Position numbers and translations under genes: made by a program. Positions 29,848 to 37,262 of a stretch of 61,361 nucleotides of DNA are shown in pieces. Location of the stretch: assembly GCA_012959395.1 (NCBI GenBank), contig DUDG01000036.1:2059-63419 (forward strand). The letters are read 5' to 3'. The DNA is from Flavobacteriaceae bacterium (lineage in GTDB: Bacteria; Bacteroidota; Bacteroidia; Flavobacteriales; Flavobacteriaceae). Numbering within the stretch: the stretch's first letter is position 1; each line of letters opens with the position of its first letter. The notes under the pieces are model-generated. The model worked only from the letters and a program-made list of their open reading frames with translations, did not search any database and had not been told where the DNA came from.

Positions 29848-29893
29848 AACTCTATACTAATATAATATATAAGAAGTATTAGTATAGAGTTAA
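29848..29893. repeat. Perfect 16-bp inverted repeat with 14-base loop
   Basis: Arms at 29848-29863 (TAACTCTATACTAATA) and 29878-29893 are exact reverse complements, separated by 14 bases. The hairpin begins 55 bp after the flavoprotein stop. It lacks a G+C-rich stem and a clear T-run on either strand, so it is not a classic rho-independent terminator; it may stabilise or end that transcript, or mark an insertion boundary. Confidence 0.7.
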
Positions 29894-30204
29894 AATAACT
29901 AGAAATAACTATATGTTATGATTACTTGTGAGGGTTTTTAAAAGATAATTCTTATCTATTAATTATGAATATAATAATTACTGTATTGGTAAAAGGTCTG
30001 AATTTCTAAACCCTAATAAATAAGATGCTTTAAGAATACTAATAATGACAGAAAGTGGAGCTGAACAAGTTGGAGGTTCTATAGTGTTTGAATAAGTCAT
30101 ATTTAATGCTTTAGTAATGGCAAAAGTTTTTATATTTGCTGCTCAAATTTTGTGCTTTATTATAGTAATAAGGAATAAGGTAATGAATGGTTAAAAAAAG
30201 TGCA

Positions 30205-30212
30205 TATATTTG
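30205..30212 (+). promoter_or_regulatory. Possible -7 box (TATATTTG) for tRNA-Val
   Basis: TATATTTG fits TANNTTTG and lies 34 bp upstream of the tRNA 5' end. No -33 TTG is visible at the usual spacing. Confidence 0.3.
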
Positions 30213-30246
30213 AAAATGACTTAATCACTTGATAGTCAATATATTA

Positions 30247-30324
30247 GGGCGCTTAGCTCAGTTGGTTCAGAGCACTTGGTTTACACCCAAGGGGTCAGGG
30301 GTTCGAATCCCTTAGCGCCCACCA
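30247..30324 (+). tRNA. tRNA-Val (TAC)
   Basis: Full cloverleaf on the plus strand: a seven-base-pair acceptor stem (GGGCGCT with AGCGCCC), the anticodon loop TTTACAC giving anticodon TAC (reads GUA and other Val codons) and a TTCGAAT T-loop. The discriminator A at 30321 is followed by an encoded CCA (30322-30324), unlike the initiator tRNA at the window's left edge. Confidence 0.96.
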
Positions 30325-30330
30325 AAAATA

Positions 30331-30357
30331 AACCCACTCATTTGAGTGAGGTTTTTA
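30331..30357 (+). terminator. Rho-independent terminator after tRNA-Val
   Basis: A stem of CACTCA paired with TGAGTG, extended by AACC/GGTT on the outside, is followed by a T-run (GTTTTTA). It starts 6 bp after the tRNA CCA end. Confidence 0.8.
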
Positions 30358-30397
30358 TATATTTGCAAAAAAATTAATAAGTTAAAAAACGAATAGA

Positions 30398-30487
30398 ATG
30401 CCAATAGCAATTATCACAGCAATTGCAGTAGGATCAGCAGTTTCCATTGGAGTAGCCCTATGGCTAATTTTAGCTAAGAAGAAATAG
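30398..30487 (+). CDS. Possible 29-residue single-helix membrane peptide
   Basis: A short frame from ATG to TAG coding for 29 residues: one hydrophobic helix (IAIITAIAVGSAV... to LWLILA) ending in three lysines, which would keep the C-terminus in the cytoplasm. The codon choice is like neighbouring genes, and the peptide shape (helix plus KKK) is typical of genuine small membrane proteins. There is no recognisable family, and no strong ribosome-binding site beyond an A-rich leader. It sits between the tRNA-Val terminator and the LOG-family gene. It could also be chance. Confidence 0.35.
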   Translation: MPIAIITAIAVGSAVSIGVALWLILAKKK

Positions 30488-30599
30488 TATAAAAAGATTA
30501 AAAAAGTTCGAAATTAGGACCGAGAGGCCCACCAGGTTTGGATATCTTATTGATCCATTTCTTATCCTTAAATATTATCTAAAGAAGTATAGTCGAGTT

Positions 30600-31379
30600 A
30601 TGAATAAAACTAAAAATACAAAAGATCTTCTACCAGAAAAAGCTTATAAAAACCTAGATTTTTTAAATAGTAAAGATGCCCGAATTTTAAGGATTCTGTC
30701 TGAATATCTTTACACAAAAAAACAATTTGAAGAAGAAAAGATAAAAAACACGATCGTAATTTTTGGTTCAGCAAGAGCACCCTCACCTGAGGAGGTAAGC
30801 GGCAAGGAAGAATCCATCAAAGGAAGAAGTAAAAGCCTTAAACTAGCAGAATACTATGATGCAACAAGAATACTCTCAAAACGATTATCTGAATGGTCTA
30901 AGAATTTAAACCAGGTAAATCAAAAATATGTCATTTGCTCAGGTGGGGGCCCTGGAATCATGCAAGCAGCAAATCGTGGGGCAAGTGAGGCAGAAACAAA
31001 ATCTATTGCTTTAGGAATTTCATTGCCTTTTGAAAACAGCCCTAATCCATATGTAGTTCCAGACTTGAATTTTGAATTTCATTATTTTTTTACAAGAAAA
31101 TTCTGGTTCTCTTATCTGGCTGAAGCATTTGTGATTATGCCTGGAGGTTTTGGAACCTTAGATGAATTTTTTGAGATTCTTACTCTAATCCAAACTGAAA
31201 AAATCAAGAAAGATCAACCAATAGTTCTTTTTGGGAAAGAGTATTGGTCTAAATTAATTAATTTTGAAACTTTAGTTGATTATGGAGTAATAGAAAGGAA
31301 GGACTTGGATCTTTTTTTTATTACCAGTAGTGTAGATGAAGCATATGAATATATTATTTCAAACTTAAATCTTAAATAG
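30600..31379 (+). CDS. LOG-family protein (TIGR00730-like Rossmann fold)
   Basis: A 259-residue member of the lysine-decarboxylase-like/LOG family. The two signature parts are present: a nucleotide-binding segment with SGGGPGIMQAANRGA and the PGGFGTLDE motif (PGGxGTxxE), which contains the catalytic Glu of LOG phosphoribohydrolases. Characterised relatives release cytokinin-type bases or ribose-5-phosphate from nucleoside monophosphates; the Bacteroidetes subgroup is mostly uncharacterised. The upstream frame is open for about 100 bp but has no ATG, so 30600 is the best start. Confidence 0.88.
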   Translation: MNKTKNTKDLLPEKAYKNLDFLNSKDARILRILSEYLYTKKQFEEEKIKNTIVIFGSARAPSPEEVSGKEESIKGRSKSLKLAEYYDATRILSKRLSEWSKNLNQVNQKYVICSGGGPGIMQAANRGASEAETKSIALGISLPFENSPNPYVVPDLNFEFHYFFTRKFWFSYLAEAFVIMPGGFGTLDEFFEILTLIQTEKIKKDQPIVLFGKEYWSKLINFETLVDYGVIERKDLDLFFITSSVDEAYEYIISNLNLK

Positions 31380-31485
31380 TATTTAATCATTTAAGTTATA
31401 AAGTTGAAGGTTTAGTAGAAATTAAACTTAGGCAATAACTGGTTCTAATTCTTAACCATAAGCTTTACCATTTTAACCTCAACAT

Positions 31486-31692
31486 TTAGTTAGATTTTTT
31501 TAATTTTTTTATAAAAATTACTAATCCAAAAATAAACCATACTACTACCAATCCCCACCATAATATAAAAAACCAATCATTTTTTGTCGTACTATTCCAT
31601 CCTAACCATTCAAATACTAGCCCTTCCATAAACAAGTCTAAAGAAAGTAAAACAAAAAAGCCAAATACCCATTTAAGAAAATAATTTTTCAT
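31486..31692 (-). CDS. Small membrane protein, unknown
   Basis: A 68-residue protein with two likely transmembrane helices (about residues 6-30 and 43-61) joined by a short polar loop, ending in a basic tail (KKLKKSN). Tryptophan- and phenylalanine-rich. Its ATG directly follows the TAA of the upstream 64-residue gene (TAAATG), which implies coupled translation. No family recognised. Confidence 0.55.
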   Translation of the reverse strand: MKNYFLKWVFGFFVLLSLDLFMEGLVFEWLGWNSTTKNDWFFILWWGLVVVWFIFGLVIFIKKLKKSN

Positions 31693-31887
31693 TTACGAAT
31701 AAAATTTTAAATAGTATTCCTCTCTTTCTTTCTTTAACATTCCAATAGTTTCATCTATAAACTTATTTCTATCTTTTCTCGTTTTAAAAACCCAAATACA
31801 GATAGAATCTCTACTGTGATAAATTGCTTTTAATTCATCATCAATATCACATATTTCTTTAGGAATTTCAGTCTTAATACAAATCAT
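31693..31887 (-). CDS. Small soluble protein, unknown
   Basis: A 64-residue, charged, probably cytoplasmic protein. A beta-rich first half (ICIKTEIPKEICDID...) is followed by a lysine/glutamate-rich helix (RKDRNKFIDETIGMLKKERE). No family is recognised. It is the first gene of a two-gene unit with the small membrane protein that follows without spacing, which is the main support that both are real. It lies just downstream of a terminator hairpin that ends the next operon. Confidence 0.5.
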   Translation of the reverse strand: MICIKTEIPKEICDIDDELKAIYHSRDSICIWVFKTRKDRNKFIDETIGMLKKEREEYYLKFYS

Positions 31888-31914
31888 TTTGTAATATTAA
31901 TACAAATTCAAAAA

Positions 31915-31938
31915 AAAACCACTCAATTGAGTGGTTTT
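31915..31938 (-). terminator. Rho-independent terminator (palindromic)
   Basis: A perfect 24-base palindrome whose core CCACTCAATTGAGTGG is flanked by A- and T-runs. On the minus strand it is followed by about nine T residues, 23 bp after the stop of the coiled-coil zinc-ribbon-like gene, so it ends that transcript and may also work weakly in the other direction. Confidence 0.8.
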
Positions 31939-31961
31939 GTAAAATAATTTAAATATCCATT

Positions 31962-32741
31962 TTAAATACTAGTAAAAAGTTTTTGCATCTTTTCATTTTC
32001 TTCATCTGCTAAAACTTTATCAACTAATATTCTACCACTATGTTCGTCTGTGATAAGCTTTTTTCTAGAAGCTATATCTATTTGAACTTGAGGAGGGATT
32101 GTAAAAAAAGATCCTGCAGATGCACCTCTTTCTAAAGCTACTACAGCAAGTCCGTTTCTTACACTAGATCTAATTTTTTTATATGAAATAAGTAATGATT
32201 CATCAATTTTAGATTCAAAATCTTTAGATTTTTTTAAAAGATCGTTTTCTTCTTTTTCTGTTTCTTTTAATATAACACCTAATTCCTTTTTTTTGTTACC
32301 TAGATGATCTTTTCTCTCACTAAGTTTTGAATTATTTTTTTCTAATGAAACTTTTTTTAATTCAATTTGAGCGTATAATTCTTTAATTTGTTTTGCGCAA
32401 AGTTGCATTTCAAGTTCTTGAAATTCTATTTCTTTACTCAATGACTCAAAAGCTCTGTTATTTCTAACATTTTTTTGTTGCTCATTGTATTTTTTAATCA
32501 TTGTTTTAGCATTATCAGTTGATATTTCTTTAGCTTTAATATCATCGGTGAATTGTTTTAAATTCTCATCTATTTTAGAAATTCTAACTTCAAACCCAGC
32601 TACTTCATCTTCTAAGTCTTCAACTTCTAAAGGAAGTTCTCCTCTAACACTTCTGATTTTATCAATTCTAGAATCAATTAATTGCAAGTCATATAAAGCT
32701 CTTAGTTTGTCCTCTACAGAAAATTCTTTTTTCTTAGCCAT
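31962..32741 (-). CDS. Coiled-coil protein of the C4 zinc-ribbon (CT398/HP0958-like) family, cysteines lost
   Basis: A 259-residue protein with a long antiparallel coiled coil (about residues 20-185) and a short C-terminal domain. The C-terminal part keeps the framework of the family's zinc ribbon (IPPQVQIDIASRKK...SGRILVD), but all four positions expected to be cysteine are replaced: Ser208 and Ser211 in the first pair, Asp232 and Ser235 in the second. The only cysteine (115) is in the coiled coil. The fold is therefore likely kept without zinc. The family's role is poorly known; relatives bind nucleic acids or secretion partners. It is 2 bp downstream of the Nif3-like gene, in one operon. 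Confidence 0.85.
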   Translation of the reverse strand: MAKKKEFSVEDKLRALYDLQLIDSRIDKIRSVRGELPLEVEDLEDEVAGFEVRISKIDENLKQFTDDIKAKEISTDNAKTMIKKYNEQQKNVRNNRAFESLSKEIEFQELEMQLCAKQIKELYAQIELKKVSLEKNNSKLSERKDHLGNKKKELGVILKETEKEENDLLKKSKDFESKIDESLLISYKKIRSSVRNGLAVVALERGASAGSFFTIPPQVQIDIASRKKLITDEHSGRILVDKVLADEENEKMQKLFTSI

Positions 32742-32743
32742 AA

Positions 32744-33523
32744 TTAAAAATAATTAACAGGGTTTGTATTTGATTTTGATATAATGCACGCAAACTTAGG
32801 AATTTTTTTGTTAAGTAAATTTAAAATTAAGTCTTTTGTGTACTGTTCACTTTCATAATGACCAATATCAACTAATAACATTTTATTTTCTGCTTTAAAA
32901 TAATCATGATATTTTAAATCTGCTGTGACTAAGCAATCAGCACCATTAATCAAAGCATCTTCAATTGCAAAACTTCCAGAACCACCTAATACAGCTACTT
33001 TTTTAATTTTTTTATTTAATAACGGAGAATGTTTAATTATTTTAACATTCATTTTTTCTTTTAAATAGTTTAAAAAATGCAACTCATCTAATTCTTTATT
33101 TAGCTCACCTATCATTCCCATTCCAAATTCTGAATTATTTTTTTTAATTAATATTTCAGTATTTATCAATGATAGATGTTTTGAAAATTGATAGTTAATT
33201 CCTTTAGGATGATTATCTAGATTGGTATGTATTGAGTAAATGTTTATGTTATTTTTAATAGCTTTTATAACTACTCTTTCAATATAGGTTTCTTGAGTTA
33301 ATTTTTTTAATCCTGTAAAAATGATCGGATGGAAGGATATTATTAAATCACATTTATTCTCAATTGCTTCATCTACAACATTTTCTAAAGTATCGATTGT
33401 AATTAGTGCCTTTTTTACACTATTAGTAGGGTTACCAACCAATAGTCCAACATTATCAAAATCTTCAGCATGTTTAACAGGAGCCCATTTCTCTATTATG
33501 TTAATAATTTCTTTAAGAATCAT
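32744..33523 (-). CDS. Nif3-like dinuclear metal-centre protein (GTP cyclohydrolase I type 2 homologue)
   Basis: Member of the Nif3/YbgI family, hexameric proteins with a two-metal site; physiological role uncertain. The N-terminal half shows WAPVKHAEDFDNVGLLVG and the SFHPIIFTGLK metal-ligand block; the C-terminal half has VLGGSGSFAIEDA, a TADLKYHDY segment and GHYESE. At 259 residues it is of E. coli YbgI size. Bacteroidetes homologues I remember are nearer 365 residues because of a central insert, which is absent here. It is the first gene of a two-gene operon with the coiled-coil protein. Confidence 0.9.
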   Translation of the reverse strand: MILKEIINIIEKWAPVKHAEDFDNVGLLVGNPTNSVKKALITIDTLENVVDEAIENKCDLIISFHPIIFTGLKKLTQETYIERVVIKAIKNNINIYSIHTNLDNHPKGINYQFSKHLSLINTEILIKKNNSEFGMGMIGELNKELDELHFLNYLKEKMNVKIIKHSPLLNKKIKKVAVLGGSGSFAIEDALINGADCLVTADLKYHDYFKAENKMLLVDIGHYESEQYTKDLILNLLNKKIPKFACIISKSNTNPVNYF

Positions 33524-33578
33524 AATTATTATGTAAAGTTAAAAAATATTAAATCATCGAGTTTTTTGTTACAATTTT

Positions 33579-35216
33579 TTAATTTTTAATAATATTAAAA
33601 ATTAAAGTTTCATGCTTTTTTATAACTGAACTTTCATTTTCAAAATTTAATTTTGAGCTAGAAGATATTTCTACACCATCAATCTTTGAGTTATTAAAAA
33701 TTTCGTTGAAATTATAATTTCCAGCGCTAAGAGCAGAATTATTAATATTTATGCTAAAAGACTTTTTGTCTAATGAAGAAAAATTGTGAATAATTAACAT
33801 ATTGCTATTTTCGAAACTTTTTATATAAGCAAAAATATCCGTATTATTTGATTCAAGTATTTTAACTTTACCTTGAGATATAACTTTATTTTTTGTTCTT
33901 AGTTTTATGAATTTAGAATAATGAGACCATAAAGAATTTTTGTCTTTTTGCATTTTTTCAACATTATATTCTAAGTAATTATTATTTAAGTTTCTCCATG
34001 GATTAGAATTAGAAAATCCACCATATATTGCATCAGACCATTGCATAGGTTTTCTTATATCTTCATCAGGTTTTTTTCCTAACATCGCTATTTCCTCTCC
34101 GTAATATACATAAGGAATTCCAGGTAAAGTCAATAGAAGGCTAGCAGCTAATTTAGATTTATTTAAGTTATATCCTATTTGCTCAAAACTTCTATTTTGA
34201 TCATGATTTGTTAAAAAACTTCCATATTGAGAGTTTGGATACAAACCTTGCAATTCGGATATTTTAGATTTTAAATTTCCAAAACTATTATTTTTTACAG
34301 CATTAATTATTGAACTTGAAAGATCAAATTCGAAACAATAATCTAAACGATCATCTGAGTATTTTACTATTTCTGACGAAGATGACCATACCTCACCAAC
34401 CATCATTATAGAAGGATCTAGGTTTTTTTGAAAAGCATATAAATCTCTCCACCAATTTAAAGTAGAAGTTGTGTTTTCTTGATTACTTCCTTCTTCTATC
34501 CAATGTTTAACAGCATCAACCCTAAATCCATCAACTTTAATATCCTGATACCAATATTTAATTAAGTTTTTAATTTCATTAGTAACTTCAATATTAGAAT
34601 AGTTTAAATCTGGCATCCCTGACCAAAAAGCACCATAATAATAAGCATTATTTTTTTTATGCCAAACCTCTTGTCCCCAGGGTCCTTTATAATTAGGTTT
34701 AGTTGTAGACCACCTGTACCAATTTCTTTTTGACGAACCTTCAACAGAAGATTTAAACCAAGGATGCTGATCTGAACTATGATTACCAACAAAATCTATA
34801 ATTACTTTAATTCCTCTTTGATGGCATTCTTTAATTAAATTTCTAAAGTCGTTTAACGTTCCATATTCGGGATTAATTTCTTTATAATCAATTATATCAT
34901 ATCCATGATAACTTGGTGATGGAGAAATAGGCATTAGCCAAATTCCATTAATCCCTAAGTCACTATTGGTATTAGGATCGCCATCATTTAGATAATCTAA
35001 TTTTTCAATAATACCATTAATATCTCCTCTTCCATCATTATTAGAATCATAAAAACTTCTAATAAAAATTTCATAAAAAACTGTATCATTCCACCATATG
35101 TTAGATTCTGGGTAATTTAAACTATCTACAGAATTGTTTTCTTCTTCTTTTGTGTTTTCACTTGAACATGAAAGTAGAATAAACAGTAGACCAAATAATA
35201 TTGTAATTTTTTTCAT
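33579..35216 (-). CDS. GH13 alpha-amylase-family lipoprotein
   Basis: A 545-residue glycoside hydrolase of family 13. The signal peptide ends in LLSC (Cys17), giving a surface or periplasmic lipoprotein. The four GH13 regions are intact: DFVGNH (I), GFRVDAVKH with the nucleophile Asp (II), GEVW with the acid/base Glu (III) and FLTNHDQ with the stabilising Asp (IV). Sequence around NWYRW and GMPDLNY suggests the oligo-1,6-glucosidase/neopullulanase side of the family. It stands alone, with no SusC/SusD, transporter or regulator next to it. A small palindrome upstream may be an operator. Confidence 0.9.
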   Translation of the reverse strand: MKKITILFGLLFILLSCSSENTKEEENNSVDSLNYPESNIWWNDTVFYEIFIRSFYDSNNDGRGDINGIIEKLDYLNDGDPNTNSDLGINGIWLMPISPSPSYHGYDIIDYKEINPEYGTLNDFRNLIKECHQRGIKVIIDFVGNHSSDQHPWFKSSVEGSSKRNWYRWSTTKPNYKGPWGQEVWHKKNNAYYYGAFWSGMPDLNYSNIEVTNEIKNLIKYWYQDIKVDGFRVDAVKHWIEEGSNQENTTSTLNWWRDLYAFQKNLDPSIMMVGEVWSSSSEIVKYSDDRLDYCFEFDLSSSIINAVKNNSFGNLKSKISELQGLYPNSQYGSFLTNHDQNRSFEQIGYNLNKSKLAASLLLTLPGIPYVYYGEEIAMLGKKPDEDIRKPMQWSDAIYGGFSNSNPWRNLNNNYLEYNVEKMQKDKNSLWSHYSKFIKLRTKNKVISQGKVKILESNNTDIFAYIKSFENSNMLIIHNFSSLDKKSFSININNSALSAGNYNFNEIFNNSKIDGVEISSSSKLNFENESSVIKKHETLIFNIIKN

Positions 35217-35300
35217 TTATTAGAATAATAATTATGTGAATGTATATCTTTATATTTATCAATTGACGAACCAAAAAAAGTTTTAAACAATTTTTATTAA

Positions 35301-35310
35301 AAAACGTTTT
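35301..35310. promoter_or_regulatory. Possible LacI-type operator (AAAACGTTTT)
   Basis: A perfect 10-bp palindrome centred on CG, in the 112-bp gap between the divergent GH13 and lpxK genes. LacI-family regulators that control glucan use often bind palindromes centred on CG. It lies 18 bp upstream of lpxK and 84 bp from the GH13 start. The match is short and A/T-flanked, so this is tentative. Confidence 0.25.
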
Positions 35311-35328
35311 CGTTTGTAATTTAGTTTA

Positions 35329-36342
35329 ATGAAAAAAACTAGACTTATCCTTTCCCCATTTGCTATTTTATATTATTTAATAACAAGTGTAAGAAATAGT
35401 TTTTTTGATTTAAAAATTATTAAACCTAAAAAGTTTGATATTCCATTAATTGGAATTGGAAATTTGAGTACTGGTGGGACAGGAAAAACGCCTATGGTAG
35501 AATATATATTGAAAAACTTTTCAAATGAATATAATTTGGCACTATTAAGTAGAGGATATAAAAGAACAACATCAGGCTATGTTAAAGCTAATACAAATTC
35601 AAACTCAAGTACAATTGGTGATGAACCATTTCAGATATATAATAAATTTAAAAACATTAATGTATCAGTTGATGAACATAGGCCAAGGGGAGTATATAAT
35701 CTTTTAAAAGAAAATGTAGATCTTCAATCGATAGTTTTAGATGACTGTTTTCAACATAGAAATATTTCTTTGAAATTAAATATCCTTTTAACAACTTATA
35801 AATTTCCATTCTATAGAGATTTTATTTTACCATGTGGAAATTTAAGAGAATCAAGATCTGGGTATAAAAGAGCTGACATAATTATTATTACCAAATGTCC
35901 ACATGATCTAACTGATGAAAAAATGACAGGAATTAGAAAAGTAATAAATTTAAAAAATCATCAGACCTTATTCTTTACTTCAATCAAATATAATAATGAA
36001 TTATTAGGAAAAAGTAATATTGAAATTGGTGATTTAAAAAATTCAAAAGTTTTATTAGTAACTGGGATTGCTGATGACAAAGTAATAATTGATTATTTAG
36101 AATCTAAAAATATTGAATTTGATAAAATTTCTTTTTCAGATCATTATAACTACACTTTTAAAGATATTCAAAAAATCGAATCAGAATTTAATAATAGAGT
36201 AATTATTACAACCGAAAAAGATTATCAAAAAATACAATCAATAAAGAGAAAAAATAAATGGTATTATTTACAAATGGAAGTTGATTTTTTAAAAGAAGAA
36301 GAATCTTTTAAGATTTTAGTTAAAGAAACACTGTCTAGGTAA
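35329..36342 (+). CDS. lpxK: Tetraacyldisaccharide 4'-kinase LpxK
   Basis: Phosphorylates the 4' position of the lipid A precursor at the inner membrane. An N-terminal hydrophobic helix (about residues 7-20) is followed by the P-loop STGGTGKT at 47-54, SRGYKR and the DDCFQH segment with the catalytic Asp pair. The 337-residue length is normal. It shows that the cell makes lipid A. The gene overlaps the end of convergent lipA by 8 bp. Confidence 0.95.
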   Translation: MKKTRLILSPFAILYYLITSVRNSFFDLKIIKPKKFDIPLIGIGNLSTGGTGKTPMVEYILKNFSNEYNLALLSRGYKRTTSGYVKANTNSNSSTIGDEPFQIYNKFKNINVSVDEHRPRGVYNLLKENVDLQSIVLDDCFQHRNISLKLNILLTTYKFPFYRDFILPCGNLRESRSGYKRADIIIITKCPHDLTDEKMTGIRKVINLKNHQTLFFTSIKYNNELLGKSNIEIGDLKNSKVLLVTGIADDKVIIDYLESKNIEFDKISFSDHYNYTFKDIQKIESEFNNRVIITTEKDYQKIQSIKRKNKWYYLQMEVDFLKEEESFKILVKETLSR

Positions 36343-37210
36343 CATGTTTTTGAGCTTTGTAAGATGATCTAACTAATGGTCCACTTTCCACATGTCTAAA
36401 TCCTAAACTTTTTCCAAAAACTTCATACTTTTTGAATTGTGATGGCTCAATAAATTCTTTAACAGGAAGGTGTTTTTTTGATGGTTGTAAATACTGTCCC
36501 AGAGTAACAATATCGACATTATTATTTTTCAAATCAGTGAGGGTGTTAAATACTTCTTCTTCTTTTTCTCCTAGACCAAGCATTAGTCCAGATTTAGTTC
36601 TCTGAATTCCATTGTCTTTTAAATATTTTAAAACTTTAAGACTTCTGTCATATTTAGCTTGTATTCTAACTTCACGAGTTAATCTTTTAACCGTTTCCAC
36701 ATTGTGTGAAACAACTTCTGGATTTACCAATATAATTTTATCTAAATGTTTTTCAATTCCTTGAAAATCAGGAATAAGAGTTTCCAAAGTAGTATTAGGG
36801 CTTAACCTTCTTATGCTTTTTATGGTTTCAGTCCAAATTAAAGTGCCCATGTCTTTAAGATCATCTCTATCAACGGATGTTAACACTGCATGTTTAATTT
36901 TCATTATTTTAATTGAGTTAGCTACTTTTTCTGGCTCTTCCCAATCAATACTTTCAGGCCTTCCAGTTTTTACTCCACAAAATCCACATGATCGGGTACA
37001 TATATTACCTAATATCATAAAAGTAGCTGTTCCTTCACCCCAACATTCTCCCATATTAGGACAACTTCCAGATGAACAAATTGTATTTAAATTGTATTTG
37101 TCTACTAATGATCTTAACTCAGTGTATTTTTTGCCAGTTGGTAACTTAACACGAATCCATTTAGGTTTTTTAGGAATTTTAAAATCAATATTAGCAGAAT
37201 AAATGGACAT
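36335..37210 (-). CDS. lipA: Lipoyl synthase LipA
   Basis: Radical-SAM enzyme that inserts two sulfurs into the octanoyl chain put in place by LipB. Both iron-sulfur clusters can be assigned: the auxiliary cluster cysteines Cys45, Cys50 and Cys56, and the radical-SAM CxxxCxxC motif at Cys71, Cys75 and Cys78. The C-terminal RSSYKA block supplies the serine ligand. The 291-residue length is normal. It lies 52 bp after the Nramp-like gene on the same strand and may have its own promoter. Confidence 0.97.
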   Translation of the reverse strand: MSIYSANIDFKIPKKPKWIRVKLPTGKKYTELRSLVDKYNLNTICSSGSCPNMGECWGEGTATFMILGNICTRSCGFCGVKTGRPESIDWEEPEKVANSIKIMKIKHAVLTSVDRDDLKDMGTLIWTETIKSIRRLSPNTTLETLIPDFQGIEKHLDKIILVNPEVVSHNVETVKRLTREVRIQAKYDRSLKVLKYLKDNGIQRTKSGLMLGLGEKEEEVFNTLTDLKNNNVDIVTLGQYLQPSKKHLPVKEFIEPSQFKKYEVFGKSLGFRHVESGPLVRSSYKAQKHVT

Positions 37211-37233
37211 AAGCTGTAAAAAAATTTTCTATT

Positions 37234-37241
37234 CAAATGTA
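37234..37241 (-). promoter_or_regulatory. Possible -7 box (TACATTTG) for lipA
   Basis: On the minus strand TACATTTG fits TANNTTTG and ends 23 bp upstream of the lipA ATG, inside the 52-bp gap after the Nramp-like gene. The -33 element is not evident. Confidence 0.4.
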
Positions 37242-37262
37242 CAAACTATTGATAGATTTATA

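Larger units (their letters stand above)
29793..30246. other. Gene-poor interval between flavoprotein and tRNA-Val
   Basis: About 450 bp with no convincing gene. It holds a perfect 16-bp inverted repeat (29848-29893) just after the flavoprotein stop. A possibly decayed frame at 30024-30194, interrupted by one TAA (30093-30095), has a hydrophobic second half containing FNALVMAKVFIFAAQ. A TATATTTG box (30205-30212) lies 34 bp before tRNA-Val. No start codon or RBS supports expression of the decayed frame, and I do not recognise its family. Confidence 0.5.

Noticed and set aside
30520-30590. Collagen-like GPRGPPG reading
   Set aside because: A single short run in one frame with no start codon; more likely chance in a slightly G+C-richer patch.
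30500-30599. N-terminal extension of the LOG-family protein
   Set aside because: The frame is open but has no ATG/GTG/TTG at a sensible place, and the homologous N-terminus begins at 30600.
36813-37202. 129-codon open frame antisense to lipA
   Set aside because: Fully opposite the radical-SAM core of lipA; open only because of codon bias.
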